DNA of 64,000 bases, from contig CP136067.1 in the NCBI GenBank assembly GCA_032622095.1, positions 44,065,549 through 44,129,548 of the forward strand, written 5' to 3'. Position 1 is the stretch's first letter. Each line of letters begins with the position of its first letter. The notes beneath the pieces were generated by a model that saw only the letters and a program-made list of their open reading frames with translations, searched no databases and was not told the origin of the DNA. Below, in pieces: positions 44,401 to 56,120 of this stretch. This DNA comes from Siphonodentalium dalli (Eukaryota > Mollusca > Scaphopoda > Gadilida > Siphonodentaliidae). The translations under genes and the position numbers were made by a program.

Positions 44401-45538
44401 TATGGTAATAAAATTAATACGTTCGGGTAGAAAATGCTCCATTCTTTCCAAACATATATGACAAGATAAGCTCAATCCAGCGTGCTAGTTTTGTACAGAG
44501 TTGACGGGCGACAGTTTCTCTGAATCGTCATGATTTTTTGACGCATAACGTTACATTCTCTACCATGACGTCGTGAAATCTCAAACAAACCAGAAAAAAT
44601 AAGAACGTTCCAATCTAGTATCACCATGTACCCCATAATAACAAATAAAACGTTCTGTTTTTTGGTGATGTGCTTAACTTTTAACCCACCGCCAACGCTT
44701 AAAAAAATATGTTGTGTTAAATTTTGCTTCAATAAACAGAATTAAAAACTTAAATTTAATTATAAAATATATATATAATAAAATGTTGTGGCTGCCGCTG
44801 AATAAATGCTCTGTCTAAGATCAAAATGTGCGTGAAGGGAGCCTGTTTCAGCCAGTATATTATAACTATATATATATATATATACACTCAGTCACTCACT
44901 CATATCATATATACCGCCCATGTCATAATATACAGAAATTGATAATTTTAGGAACTCCTTTCACGTATACTTCCAGCCAATACGCACACGATTGGACAGC
45001 GAAATATACTTAATCGGGATTCACGATTAGATAGCGATTGATATTAATTCGTATTAACACTGGCCACGCGAGGTTAGGATTGAGACTAGGATTATTGACG
45101 AAATAACGGAGATGTTTGAAGAAGTGTGCCCCACTATATTCAGTTACACATGATTGTATTTGATGGAAAAAGAATAATGTGTGTCTCTTTGAGATCCCGT
45201 GTTGCGAATGACCTCACGTTAATCCACTAATACGATTGACCGGCCCCTTGTCATGTCCCCACACACCGCCTATTACCGTAACACAATCGACCCCCCTATA
45301 TAGTTGTTCTCGAAGCGTGAGAACATCCAATTTCTATTTAATAACCCTCCTATAGTCAAGCCCCATTCAAATATTCCCTAATATGTATAAAAACCCCGCC
45401 ATCGTTTTTCGATTCTCTTACGAAATCATACTTAACCTGGTTCGATCTAGTATATACATTTGACACATCATGCCCGTCATACCAAACCTATTTATAAATA
45501 TTACTCTGTTTACATATGTTTGAATTTATATTTGCTGT
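44401..45538. other. Unassigned AT-rich DNA
   Basis: It contains (AT)n near 44866-44884 and no gene-like frame. The part just before 45539 may be the 5'-truncated body of the LINE tail described next. Confidence 0.4.
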
Positions 45539-45643
45539 AGGGAGCGGAGGTCCAGCTAAGTTTCCAGAACTTGTCCTCCAATCCCTAATAATAATGTATT
45601 AATATATCCATTATACATGACAATAAATATGTTTAAATCAAAT
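45539..45643 (+). mobile_element. 3' tail of a 5'-truncated LINE
   Basis: It repeats the 3' UTR stem-loop of the LINE at 16705-20430. The stems are AGGGA/TCCCT, GGAGG/CCTCC and AAGTT/AACTT (45539-45586), followed by CAATAAATATGTTTAAATC. No ORF2 sequence is recognisable upstream. Confidence 0.6.
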
Positions 45644-46046
45644 CCCGTGTTCTTATCCGTGTTTTATACACCACACGGACAACGTTAGAGCGTCCCCAAA
45701 CAGGACCGGTGGCACACACATGACACATCTGCACATAACTAAACCGTGTGGTATATATAATATTTCATCTCACATAAGAACCCCCTGCATAAAGATCGAT
45801 TTTTTGGCCGTATACTGGCAGTATATTGTCCATATCCGTAATCGTAATCGTGATTTTGCAAAAGATCTCTAATAGCCAGGTATATAATTATATACTGCAT
45901 CATCGCGTCTGGAAATTTTCCCACATCAGAACAAGATGGTCTTTGTCATTTACTTACTTCAGAATAGTAATAAATAATATGATAAAGTTTACCCATTATA
46001 CGATTACCCATTATAGAGGTAGCTGAATCAGATTGGGGTCCTCTTA

Positions 46047-46715
46047 GTGTCGGCGCACACGATCCCGATTGTGCCCGGTTAATCCGGCTGCCGGATAAAT
46101 CGGCCACGATAAAATCGGGGGGTCAGCGCACACGAGTCCGATTTTCACTCCCAGTCTCCGGTCATATGCATGCTGTGGTCACTGTAGTATATATAGCCAA
46201 CTGGTGTGGTCAGCCTATATCTAGCCAGTTACTATAGCTAGTCATGGTGATTTATAATATGTATTTCTAAAGACTAGTACTATTTATTAATTTAATAATA
46301 AACTAAATAAATATATTAATAATATATTGAGGTCACGAGCAATACTGCCAATAGCCGTAAATTGGCGTAATATACCTTTCCACAGCTGCCGCCCTCATTT
46401 TCTGCCCACAGGTCTACCAGCCGTTGTTCCTTGTCGATCGATCAGAATTCTTGATTTAATTTCGAATAGCGGTCGCCCCTAACTATTCCGACATTTTGAA
46501 ATAGGTTTTGGTCATGTGACGCTCATGTGACAAGCAAAACACGCGCGTTGCCATCGTCACGAGCATGATTTTCATGATGAAATCAAACTCAGTTTGATCG
46601 GTCCGATTAAATCGGATCCGACAAAAACCGCTCCAAACGCGCACGATCCCGATTGTCCCCGATTTACCCGGCAGCCGGATTAATCGAGGACAATCGGGAT
46701 CGTGTGCGCCGACAC
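46047..46715. mobile_element. Family G: 669 bp TIR element, TA-flanked
   Basis: The ends GTGTCGGCGCACACGATCCC and its reverse complement are flanked by TA (46045-46046, 46716-46717). GC-rich subterminal repeats built around CGATCCCGATTGT and CCGGCTGCCGGAT recur on both sides, contrasting with an AT-rich centre. No transposase is seen. Confidence 0.75.
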
Positions 46716-46717
46716 TA

Positions 46718-47640
46718 ATACGAAGTTGAAGATGCATGAGTACCATTATTTGTTTGATTGCGCAAATTCTTTGACTCACCGCGTAGAATATATTTAATAA
46801 GGACATCGCACTCGTATATAGCAGTCACAATAAGTATATTTCACATAGGACTGTCACAAATAAAGTACGTACTTTAACTGCTCAGACTATATAATAAGTC
46901 TTCTCGGTTCACAACAGCTTCGGTTGATGTTGTTTGGACCGAGTCCTATCCCGTTACTCTTCTATAATAACGCCCAGAATCGTGGGCGGGAGTAGCTTGC
47001 TTGTGTGTCTTCGGATTACGTCAAATGTACGCTTTGTGTATATACATGGACATTGAAGGTAGCCGTTTCCAAACATGATGATATCAAACTTGAGTATATA
47101 TCAGAGGTCCGTTGAATGCCAAAGCAACGAGATGTATAAGTAAACAAAGCCTTGTTTTCCAGAGAATTTCAATTTGTCACGCTATCAGAAAATGTATCTA
47201 AACAATATATTAAACAATCGTATCACCACTTTTCCCTTTTCTATCATGGTAAATGATATATAATTTTGAAAACAGATTAATCGCGGACATATCAGACGTT
47301 AATCCACAGTCGCCATATTTTCTATTGTTCTCCCTTGTACAATATCCAGCCGATTGCCCACTGGTAACAATAGCTGTGGATTATTTAAACAATAAGTGTG
47401 CATTATTTTAACAATAACTGTGGAATATTAAAATATTCCCCAGGTATTGTCATAACAATCGCAAGTCATTGTTTGCTGTGTTCTCCACTTGCTGACACAC
47501 CGGGATGTAAAATTGGTGTGACCAATCAATCAATCAAATAAGAAACTGAACAGTCTTAGGTGATTATAATGATCATAGGGATACTAAGAAAGACGGTGGG
47601 TGGAATTTGTTTAATGTAATAACAACAATTTTACATCAAT
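46718..47640. other. Unassigned DNA
   Basis: No gene or element seen. Confidence 0.4.
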
Positions 47641-47645
47641 GTTAG

Positions 47646-47860
47646 ACAATTCGGACTAGAAAAATATATATCACCCCTGGTCAAGTGGTCCAGCAATATA
47701 CTGAATTATGATCTAGTTATGTGTTAATTTATTGTACTATTAATATGTGTATTATAAATAAAATTATCCTATCCTATCCTATCTGCTATGATGCGGTTGG
47801 GTCCTGCTGAATTGCTCTGATGATGGTAGGGCAAACTGATGCTGTTAACAAATAGTAGCG
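47646..47860. repeat. Repeat shared with 48586-48720, broken by a LINE tail
   Basis: GACAATTCGGACTAGAAAAA and GATGCGGTTGGGTCCT blocks occur in the same order in both places. Here they are separated by an extra ~86 bp (47697-47782) ending in TATCCTATCCTATCCTAT, a typical short LINE 3' tail; the other copy is the empty site. Confidence 0.65.
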
Positions 47861-48329
47861 TGAGTTCCACAACGAATTAAAACAATGTACAAGCTAAAAT
47901 TGAAGTCTGCTCTTGTGTGAGTTTGGACAATATGCATAGCAAATGCATTGCTCAACGCCACATATGCTAAGTCAGTGTCGTAATTTGGTTGCGAACAAAC
48001 AATATATTTATTAGATTTATTATTTAAGTTACCAGTGTGATTATGGGAATAAGTGGTATGAAGGTCTAAATTATGCTCGCGTTTGTTATATTCGTATAAG
48101 GCCTCTGTATGCCGCACATAGCCTAGTTCAAGAGATTGAATAGAGAAAGTTCGGTTCCCCAACTTCTTTGGCATTGAACAATAAAGAGCGTTCCTTGTTA
48201 ATACATTCCTGGTGTGGTATGAATAAAGAGCGTTTTTCTCTCACTTGTGTGCGAAATATTTAAAACAGCTGAAAAATATATGTTATATTAACATTTATTT
48301 TCAGAGCACACAAAGCCGGTATATCACTG

Positions 48330-48601
48330 GGGCTCTCCTCGCCTTTGTCGATTATGCAGAAGCTTGGAAGCTTCAAGTCAAAACAAAAACAAAAAAAATA
48401 ATGATTTTCACGAAGAAATGGTCGAAAAATCTCCCCACATTCAAGTATGGAGGCTGTAGCCTAGAAATAGTTAAAGAATTCACTTATTTGGGGGGGGGGG
48501 GTAAATTATTTTATAATCGTCGATTCCGCCAGAACATAAAGAAAACAGTTACAAACCGGAATGTGAAATTGGTAATTTCGGAATTAGACAATTCGGACTA
48601 G
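48330..48601 (+). pseudogene. LINE reverse transcriptase fragment
   Basis: The frame reads EAWKLQVKTKTKKIMIFTKK, then FKYGGCSLEIVKEFTYLG, then RRFRQNIKK. This is the segment that follows the RT active site in many RTE/CR1/Jockey-type LINEs (WKL.VN..KTKIM.F and Y..LE.V..F.YLG). A G-run at about 48490-48500 replaces what is normally a short hydrophobic strand. Both ends are truncated. It belongs to a family different from the two larger LINEs. Confidence 0.7.
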
Positions 48602-48739
48602 AAAAAATATATTCCACCCCGGTCAAGTGGTCCTGCTAATCTGCTATGATGCGGTTGGGTCCTACTGAATTTCTCTGATGATGTTAGGGCAAACTGATGC
48701 TGATAACAAATACTACCATTATATATTTTTTAATTTGTC

Positions 48740-49220
48740 TTTTTCGCGGTGTTGCGATAATCTGAACATATCCACGAAAAGCCATTATGCGTATCAAACA
48801 TTCAAAACATATTTATTGCGAAATATGTTTAATACTGGTTGTATTAGTTGTTGAAATTCGACTATATTTTCGTACGATGGTGTACGTAAACACACACAAG
48901 TTGTGCTCTGCTTACATAACACAGAGCAATTCGATTGGTTATTCATACACAATGATATAAACGCTCTTTATTATTTCCATATCAGGAAAACAGTAATAAA
49001 TAACGCTCTTTATGTTTACCATATCCGGATCTAAACAAAAGCCAGAAAACGTAACATGTTTTGCTTTTGTTTACATGCCAAAGGGGAAGAAATCGACAAT
49101 AACATACTGCTTATGTCATATTTCTGATTGCTATAAGAACAAAGTCTGTCTATATTTCACTATTTATGGCGGTTTTTGACGGATGGGAATATTTTAACAG
49201 CATACCCACCGCCAACGCCG
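48740..49220. repeat. Family J repeat, copy 2
   Basis: Positions 48845-49065 are the reverse complement of 28322-28560 (AACGCTCTTTATTATTTCC and TTACATAACACAGAGCAATT regions). 49125-49220 resembles 57130-57250. Confidence 0.65.
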
Positions 49221-50391
49221 CCCGTATCTTTAACGACACATTTGCATTGTATTTGAGACTTGTTCTAATAATGAAAAACTTACGAAGGTGGAGCCTTCTT
49301 ATAACACGGAATCACTCGCACAATATAATTTTCTGGTAAATGCTAAATATTTAAATGTTGATAATCCAAATCAGTTCGTAATGTCGGGTACACCACACTA
49401 TAACTTAAGTGCATTAGTTACGTTGATTACATAGATTTTAATAAAATGTTAAGAATTTGATGTCAAAATGCTGAAATTTAAGATCGTTTTATACGGGTAA
49501 CGACTACTATATATTTATAGTAAATAAACCTCATTCGATAACTTACGTTGGTCAAGAACTCCTTGTAAATCCAACTTCGAATTCATGGAAATAAATCAGA
49601 TAAACAGTACAATACGAAAACGACTCATCGAAAGATTTTTTTATTCCAATATTAACGGAAAACATCAGTTTGATCATCGGCTGGATTGTCATTTACCTCC
49701 GGGTGCTTGTGATGTTTATTTCGCTTATAAAATGAACGCCATGCTGATAACATATAACTATGTAATATCCATTTAGATAACGTCGACACAGAAAGTTTAG
49801 AAAATTACTTCATTCCCTGTTCGAGTACGTTTTACTGACAAAATTCACTCTTCTCACATTCAATTTACAAATACGCCCGAGAACGACGTGTTAATTAATT
49901 AGATTAAAGCGTGGGGTAAGCTATATATAATCGGCGACAAAGGCAATATCATGTTTGGGGCTACCTATAACTGATATCCCGATAACCACTCATCATAACT
50001 GGATTGTCAACGCGGCTCAGTGCATACCAACTCAATGCGACAATTTTGATTTGAGACAATGCAGCGAGGACGAGCAGTATCAGGCCAAGCAAATTAAATG
50101 TTTGTTGTAACTGGAAGGTGTCAATGGCGATTGACACATTTTTAATGACAATTTTAATTCCAAATCTCCAGATCACTATTTAAAGTGGCAACTGAATTTG
50201 CGTACAAATCTTTATTTGTCTGACAGATTCGGAAATTGTTTAATGGTCATGTTCACATTTTTTGTTAAAACTTTTATTGACTTTTAGTTGAATATATCAT
50301 ACATTGTAATGTCATTGACAAATTTCAAAGTAATACTATAGGTAAAATTAAATTTCGTCTTGTTATTCTTTAAATACTGAGGATTAAGCCA
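49221..50391. other. Unassigned DNA
   Basis: No recognised gene or repeat. Frames of 63-71 codons are within chance for this composition. Confidence 0.4.
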
Positions 50392-50487
50392 GATATTCCC
50401 CTCGCTGTCGGCCATTCGTCCAAATAATCACCTCGGCTTCGCCTCGGTGAATTATTTCTCCGAATGCCCGACAGCTCGGGGAATATC
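50392..50487. repeat. Large foldback hairpin
   Basis: Arms of about 42 bp (GATATTCCCCTCGCTGTCGG and its imperfect reverse complement) around CTCGGCTTCGCCTCGG. The centre resembles that of the foldback at 28935-29051, although the arms differ. Confidence 0.75.
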
Positions 50488-51169
50488 CTATACAGAATCA
50501 TATTCAGGAGTTGACGTGAATGCCCGGGACCCACGTGCAAATGTACTGGTTAGTCTTTTCAATGAAAGTCTGCTATAGTCGATTAACGGGACATGACTCG
50601 GTCCAAAAGCTACGACGGCGTAGAACCGCCACCTCCTCTGCAGTTATTAATCAGATTAGTCCCATAACAATGTTCAGATAAAGAGTTCAACAAACGTTTG
50701 TTGGACTTATTATCCAAACATTTCCATCAATAAATATGGCTCCTTCTGCACGTTTGTTTATAGCACCCCTCCAAATCAATAATGGACCATTTCGATGTAA
50801 ACTTTTAACCTCGTGGGATAATCCATTTAGAATACAAAGGGTTAACTATATGAGTGATAACAATTGATATAGCGCGGATATGAACGAGTGGGTGATACCC
50901 ACATATATACGTGAGTGTTTGTGTGTCATCTTGCATGTCATTTACGCGAGATTTCGCGCCATGTTAACAACGAACAGACATGAAGTCTGATTTACGCGCA
51001 TGCTCAAAATCGATATCCGCCCGAGATATGTCGTATGCAAAACTCTTCTCGCTCACGTGCATGTAAATTAAGACAGTGGCGATATAGATATATCATTATA
51101 TCATATACCAGAATGGATGGTGGCACTACATGGATCAGCATAATGTGTTTATTATGCAATTATTACGCC

Positions 51170-51820
51170 CTATACTATGGGTGTTACTGCTACGCTGATC
51201 TGGCCGTGCCAATGGGGCGATGGGGATATTTCGCAGGACAACACATTTCGGGTTTCACGCGATGCGAGGTGTGTTAGGAAATTGTAGTAAGTCTGACCTG
51301 GCCGTGTCAATGGAGCTATGGCGATGGGGATATCTCGCAGAACAACACATTTCGGGTTTTCGTGGATATATCTTCGCGGATGTCTCATTGTTGCAGTATG
51401 TAACTTTTACGACCGCGTTAATTGCTTTCGATGTTTAGGTATGAACAATGGGCTGGGCCATGCACTTTTGGAGATTTTATTGCGGAACACAATGCATAAT
51501 ATAACAGTTAACTTTGCTAATGACGTATGTCTCAGTTGGAATGTAGAATAAAGGTCGTATTGCGAAGTATCGGGTTTGTGTTTAATCCGATTAGTATAAC
51601 TCTGGTCTGCAGTTAGAGGTTTCTGGTGTGGTGAACGAGCAACCTGCAGTAATAAGCCGTAGTTTATAATAATTTAAGGATTAGTTGTTTAGCGGAATTA
51701 TGAGGTGGTGCATTCATGAAACCAATATGTTTTATATTATAATTTGTATATAATTATGCCTAATAATATGATCTTGAGGGCGTTACCATTTCTCACTATA
51801 GTTTTCTTATATAATTATGT
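51170..51820. repeat. Family I repeat, copy 2
   Basis: Reverse complement of 40680-41170, with an extra stretch. A ~90 bp part (GATGGGGATATTTCGCAGGA, then ACAACACATTTCGGGTTT) occurs twice in this copy. Confidence 0.7.
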
Positions 51821-52009
51821 GCATGCGTGAACAAATTATCTGGAGAGGCATCGGATCAGTATGACGTGTTCAGTGCTTCATCATAAATTGTGTGAACAAA
51901 TTATCGTGTGGAGGCACCGAAGCCCGTTGGCAGAGAGTAAATCCTTTCAAGATTTCTGACTTGGCGTCCTCAGATAATAAGTTCAACAAACGACCATTTA
52001 CTTACACTG

Positions 52010-52280
52010 TGAAAAAAAAACGTAAAATTTTACGACATACATTACCGGCAGCTATGATACCGTTGGAATCAACCGTATTCTTTACATTCAATTCCGTATA
52101 TATATAATTTTGCGGCAAATTCCATAAATTCCTACAGTAAATAATCCCGTAAAACTTTACGGCACAAAGTACCGGCAGCTATGATACCGTTGGAATCAAC
52201 CGTAATCTTTGCGTTAAATTCAATTTATATAATTGTACGGTAAATTCCACAAAGTCAAATTCCTACAGTAAGTTGCATTA
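52010..52280. repeat. Two-copy ~130 bp tandem repeat
   Basis: ACCGGCAGCTATGATACCGT and the flanking TTTTACG... TAAATTCC... CCTACAGTAA blocks occur twice, diverged. Confidence 0.7.
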
Positions 52281-52949
52281 TTTCCCAGTAAATCTATTTA
52301 GGCACAATATCCCGTATACAATAGCAGTATTATGTTCTGTAAATGTTCTGTACCGATCACGATCCCCCATAATCGTGGGCTCTGTTGAACCCAATAGATG
52401 CCAAATCCCCTGGTCGGACATAATTTAATAGACATTGACACAAATTCCCAAAAGTTCGGGCCCGAACATCGAGTTCGAAGATGTATATATTTTATGACTC
52501 AATGTGTTTATCTGGGACATCTAATGTTTGTAGAAAGGCCATTTTAGATATTCATCGACCGGGAAAAAATCAAAAGCGAATATTATTAGGTGTATTTTGG
52601 ACAGGAAATCGCTATGCGGCTTTAAATTTACATGTATTCTAGTTAGTCCCAATTATTTCGCATATGCTATACCATTTTCTATCCTTGCATGCATTGATGC
52701 ATATTGCAACATATAATTATAGACTTCCACGTTCCGATAAAAAGGGTTTGCGATCACCGTCTACCTCAAAATAAGTACAGCACCGTTCAGAACAAACCTT
52801 AGTTCTTCGGTAATAAAGCGACTGATTCGCCACTCCCAATACATGTAAAATGTGACATGTCCGTGTCGTTCTCCACGCTATACCGTTATATATATGAGTT
52901 TCAATTATTGTTTTGGTATAATTATAATCTATACGATTCACAATCTAAC
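52281..52949 (+). other. DNA upstream of the receptor gene
   Basis: No repeat recognised. TATATATATGAG near 52887 is AT-rich, but a promoter cannot be assigned from sequence alone. Confidence 0.3.
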
Positions 52950-52967
52950 AACTCATCATTGTTACAG
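52950..52967 (+). promoter_or_regulatory. Candidate 3' splice acceptor in the 5' UTR
   Basis: A pyrimidine-biased stretch followed by TTGTTACAG ends five bases before the start codon. An intron between a distant 5' UTR exon and a single coding exon is common in receptor genes of this class. Confidence 0.35.
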
Positions 52968-52972
52968 AAACA

Positions 52973-54157
52973 ATGGCAACCGTTCCAGTTGCAGCGGAGA
53001 CAACTCCAGGACTGACTGACAATCTGTCAGACCTCATCAATTCGACATCAATGAACTATACCACCTCTACGTCGGTCGTTCAGCCACCAGACAACAGTAT
53101 ACTAGGATTCGGTAATCTGGAAACCTATGCCGAATTCTGGGCGGCGTATCATATCAACGCTAATTATTTGTTTATCATAGTCGCCATTGGTATCCCTGGC
53201 AACATTGCAGCCTTGATTACCATATCTAAATTGAAGCCTTTGACGTCATCATCCTTATTAATAGCAATGTTATCTGTGTTCGACACGTTTTCGCTTATTA
53301 CTAAGATACTGACCAATCAGTTAATTCATAGAAATTATGACGTTGGTCCTTGGGGTTGCCGCCTATTGACGTTTACGGTGCAGGCTTCTATCATGATTGC
53401 CAACTGGATCCTTGTAACTATAACGGCAGAAAGATTCTTGGCAATTTGGTTCCCGTTCAAAGTCAACGAGTGGTGTACGAAGAAGACAGCCATCGTGATA
53501 ATGTCGGTGATCTTCGTCGTTGTGGTCTTACTCAATCTTCAATTTCTCTGGACATTCACCGATTTATTATCACCTGTGAAAGGAATTGGCGTACAATGCA
53601 TACCACTACCGGACTTTGAAGAGTTCCTTGGAAAATATTGGATGTGGATTGATGCACTCATCACCGCCATTGTCCCCTGCGTCATCATGTTTGTTTGCAA
53701 CGCACTGATCATCATCGGAATAAGACGTGCGTCACAAATACAGAAGGAAATGACAAACAATAAATCTGACCAAATGGTGGAAAAAATTAAACAGCAACAG
53801 CAGCTAACTCGCATGCTCATGTCAGTGTCAGTTCTGTTCGTAATCCTAAATGTACCAAACGTCATATTCCACATATATCAACCCTATTGGCCATACGAGC
53901 CACTTTCTTATGACCACGCCGTCAAGTTTCTAGTCCAGCAAGTCGTATTCATACTCTCAGACAGTAACCACGCCATAAACTTCTACTTATATTTCGCCAC
54001 GGGTAGGAAATTTCGCGTCAAATTCCTGGAGGTGTTCTGTTGTAGATCGAAGGCAAAGAGAGGGTATGCTCAATCAACTTACGCGTCTGGTGCGTCACAG
54101 ACACGGATTACTCAGCTGTCAACAATATCGAAGACTGACGTTACCGGTAGTTGCTGA
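52973..54157 (+). CDS. Rhodopsin-class (class A) G-protein-coupled receptor
   Basis: A 394-residue receptor in a single exon. The start codon has a good context (A at -3, G at +4). The extracellular N terminus has two N-glycosylation sites (NST at 23, NYT at 28). Seven membrane segments lie at about 64-85, 94-115, 131-152, 172-193, 225-250, 280-302 and 317-341. Key positions: G76-N77 in TM1, D104 in TM2, C129 and C209 for the extracellular disulphide, ERF (153-155) in place of DRY, P235 in TM5. TM6 has LNVP (292-295) instead of CWxP. TM7 has NFYLY (336-340) in place of NPxxY. CC at 356-357 is a likely palmitoylation site. ERF and the TM6/TM7 changes occur in invertebrate peptide-receptor-like lineages (FMRFamide/GHSR-like, often expanded); the ligand is unknown. 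G-protein signalling at the plasma membrane is expected. No paralogue lies in the window. Confidence 0.9.
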   Translation: MATVPVAAETTPGLTDNLSDLINSTSMNYTTSTSVVQPPDNSILGFGNLETYAEFWAAYHINANYLFIIVAIGIPGNIAALITISKLKPLTSSSLLIAMLSVFDTFSLITKILTNQLIHRNYDVGPWGCRLLTFTVQASIMIANWILVTITAERFLAIWFPFKVNEWCTKKTAIVIMSVIFVVVVLLNLQFLWTFTDLLSPVKGIGVQCIPLPDFEEFLGKYWMWIDALITAIVPCVIMFVCNALIIIGIRRASQIQKEMTNNKSDQMVEKIKQQQQLTRMLMSVSVLFVILNVPNVIFHIYQPYWPYEPLSYDHAVKFLVQQVVFILSDSNHAINFYLYFATGRKFRVKFLEVFCCRSKAKRGYAQSTYASGASQTRITQLSTISKTDVTGSC

Positions 54158-54340
54158 GATGAGCACAGTGACGCCGTTGATACACGCGTGTTGTCTAGAT
54201 CATGCCACGAATCTCTACTCTGGTTACGTCCGTATAGATCAAACTCCACCAGTTGAAAACATGGTAACTGTTTTATGTTCCGACAATGAAGTTTACAATA
54301 TTGAGAAGAAAACAAAACAGTGCTTGTAATTTCTTAGTTA

Positions 54341-54764
54341 TAGGCCCACTTAATTTTCGAATGCCCAGATAACATTATTCCATTTTATATACCATTTGGA
54401 AAAGGAACCAAAAAAATATATATTCCACCAGAATACGAAGTAGCTTTGGCCTAGGACTATCCACCAAGTGATAGAGATTCATTCCAAGACGCCCCCCCCC
54501 CCCTTGTCAACCCAGAATGCATCATAATTCAAACTAAGAGTTATTCCCATTCCATTGAGTATAATAGACTTTATAGTACAGTCCGGATCAAAATTAAATA
54601 CAGGATACACCTTGGTGCCTCGACAAAAACAACACGTCCCCAGTTTATTCGACCGGATCAGTTAATAATACAATGTTTTGGAACTTCCTTTTTCAAATGG
54701 TATATAATATGGAATATGCTGTATATAATGTGATCTGGTGATTCGAAAATTAAGTGAGCCTTTA
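54341..54764. mobile_element. Family M MITE
   Basis: The inverted ends GGCCCACTTAATTTTCGAAT / ATTCGAAAATTAAGTGAGCC continue into CCATTTGGAAAAGG / CCTTTTTCAAATGG. A C-run lies at 54490-54503. It begins 184 bp after the receptor stop codon and may fall in its 3' UTR; I see no AATAAA between the stop and the MITE. Confidence 0.7.
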
Positions 54765-55111
54765 ATACCTGTTCCTTAATTAAGTATGTCACAGTATAGG
54801 TGAAAGTCCCAGCTCGAGATTGCATTATATGGGTTACTTTGGTCAGCCGCTTTTGCTTTGCTCTGCTTACAATCATGCAATTTCTCACGGCTAATCAATG
54901 TTTTTTTGAGAAATTGGTTCATAAAAGTTCATAAAATCTCGTGCTGGTACCACCCCTACTTTGAAAAAGATTAATAATGAACACGTATTAACAAAGAAAT
55001 ATTTTCGCCGGTCAGATTAGGTCAGAACATCAAAATGTTCCCAGGTTTTAAACGGGTGGAATATGATCTGTACGGGCATAGCCATGCAGTGTAGATCCAT
55101 GGCATGAGCTA

Positions 55112-55274
55112 CAGTAATGCCCTAATTAATCGACTCTTTAACTACAGCAGAATTATGGGTAACTGTTCAGGATTTAGTCGGAAATATGGCAACAAGCCAT
55201 ATTTCCGACTAAATCCTGAAAAGTTACCCATAATTCTGCTGTTGTTAAAGAGTCGATTACTTAGGGCATTACTG
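55112..55274. mobile_element. Family E palindromic MITE (copy 2)
   Basis: A 163 bp foldback with CAGTAATGCCCTAATTAATC ends, TA on both sides, and arms meeting at GGCAACAAGCC. Confidence 0.9.
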
Positions 55275-55392
55275 TACATGTTGTCATGCACTATGTACGT
55301 ATATCCGACCTGATAACGGATATTGCGTAGACTGCGACATTTTTTTGTGTTGGTTTAGATGATTAGACCCAGTACTCTCACCTGTCGAATAA

Positions 55393-55607
55393 TAGTGATA
55401 CCGATATCAGAAGGCCTGCATGTAATATGGGGCAGATATCAGAAGGCCTGGTAATAGTGATACCGATATCAGAAGGCCTGGTAATATGGGGCCGATATCA
55501 GAAGGCCGGGTAATATGGGGTCGATATCAGAAGGCCTGGTAATATGGGGCCGATATCAGAAGGCCTGGTAATATGGGGCCGATATCAGAAGGCCTGGTAA
55601 TATGGTG
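55393..55607. repeat. 29 bp minisatellite
   Basis: The unit GATATCAGAAGGCCTGGTAA plus TATGGGGCC is repeated about seven times with no spacers. It directly precedes the family H copy. Confidence 0.9.
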
Positions 55608-55615
55608 CAGGACAT

Positions 55616-56040
55616 TTGCAGAATGAGGTCCACAGAAAGTGAATTTAGTGACGCTAATTTTGAATAATTAAATTTACCTTCTGTTTACCTCATTCTGCGC
55701 AGGCCTCATCTTCTCTGGAAACTATCTTTATTATAACATTAACAAGTTGTTTAGATTCGTTAGAAACGTTTCTTTTTCTTTCTTTAGTTTAGTTTTTCTA
55801 TATCCACAAATTGGCAGACGACATAATGTATAACCAAGGAGCGCAATGGCATGGGTGCACACCACCAGCTTCATTATATTGGAAGTTAAATCGGTGTCTA
55901 GTTCTCCCATAGCAGATGAGGCCATGCATAACTAGGTCAACAGAGGATGAATTTGGTGACGCTAGCCCGCTGTGATGGGTGGCGTTACCAAATTCACCCT
56001 CTGGGGACCTCATTCTGAAAATGTCCGGCACCATATTGTC
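55616..56040. mobile_element. Family H repeat, copy 2
   Basis: It is collinear with 40035-40430. Hairpin-forming ends contain GAATTTGGTGACGCTAGCCC and TTCACCCTCTGGGGACCTCA. Confidence 0.65.
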
Positions 56041-56120
56041 AGGCCTGGATATCACTTTGTTTCATTTTGTGTCAAACATACATCGCTTCATGATTATTGT
56101 AACCATTCACAATTATATAT

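Noticed and set aside
47845-48174. 109-codon minus-strand frame
   Set aside because: No recognised domain; it overlaps the repeat shared with 48.6 kb and is near the length expected by chance among many frames.
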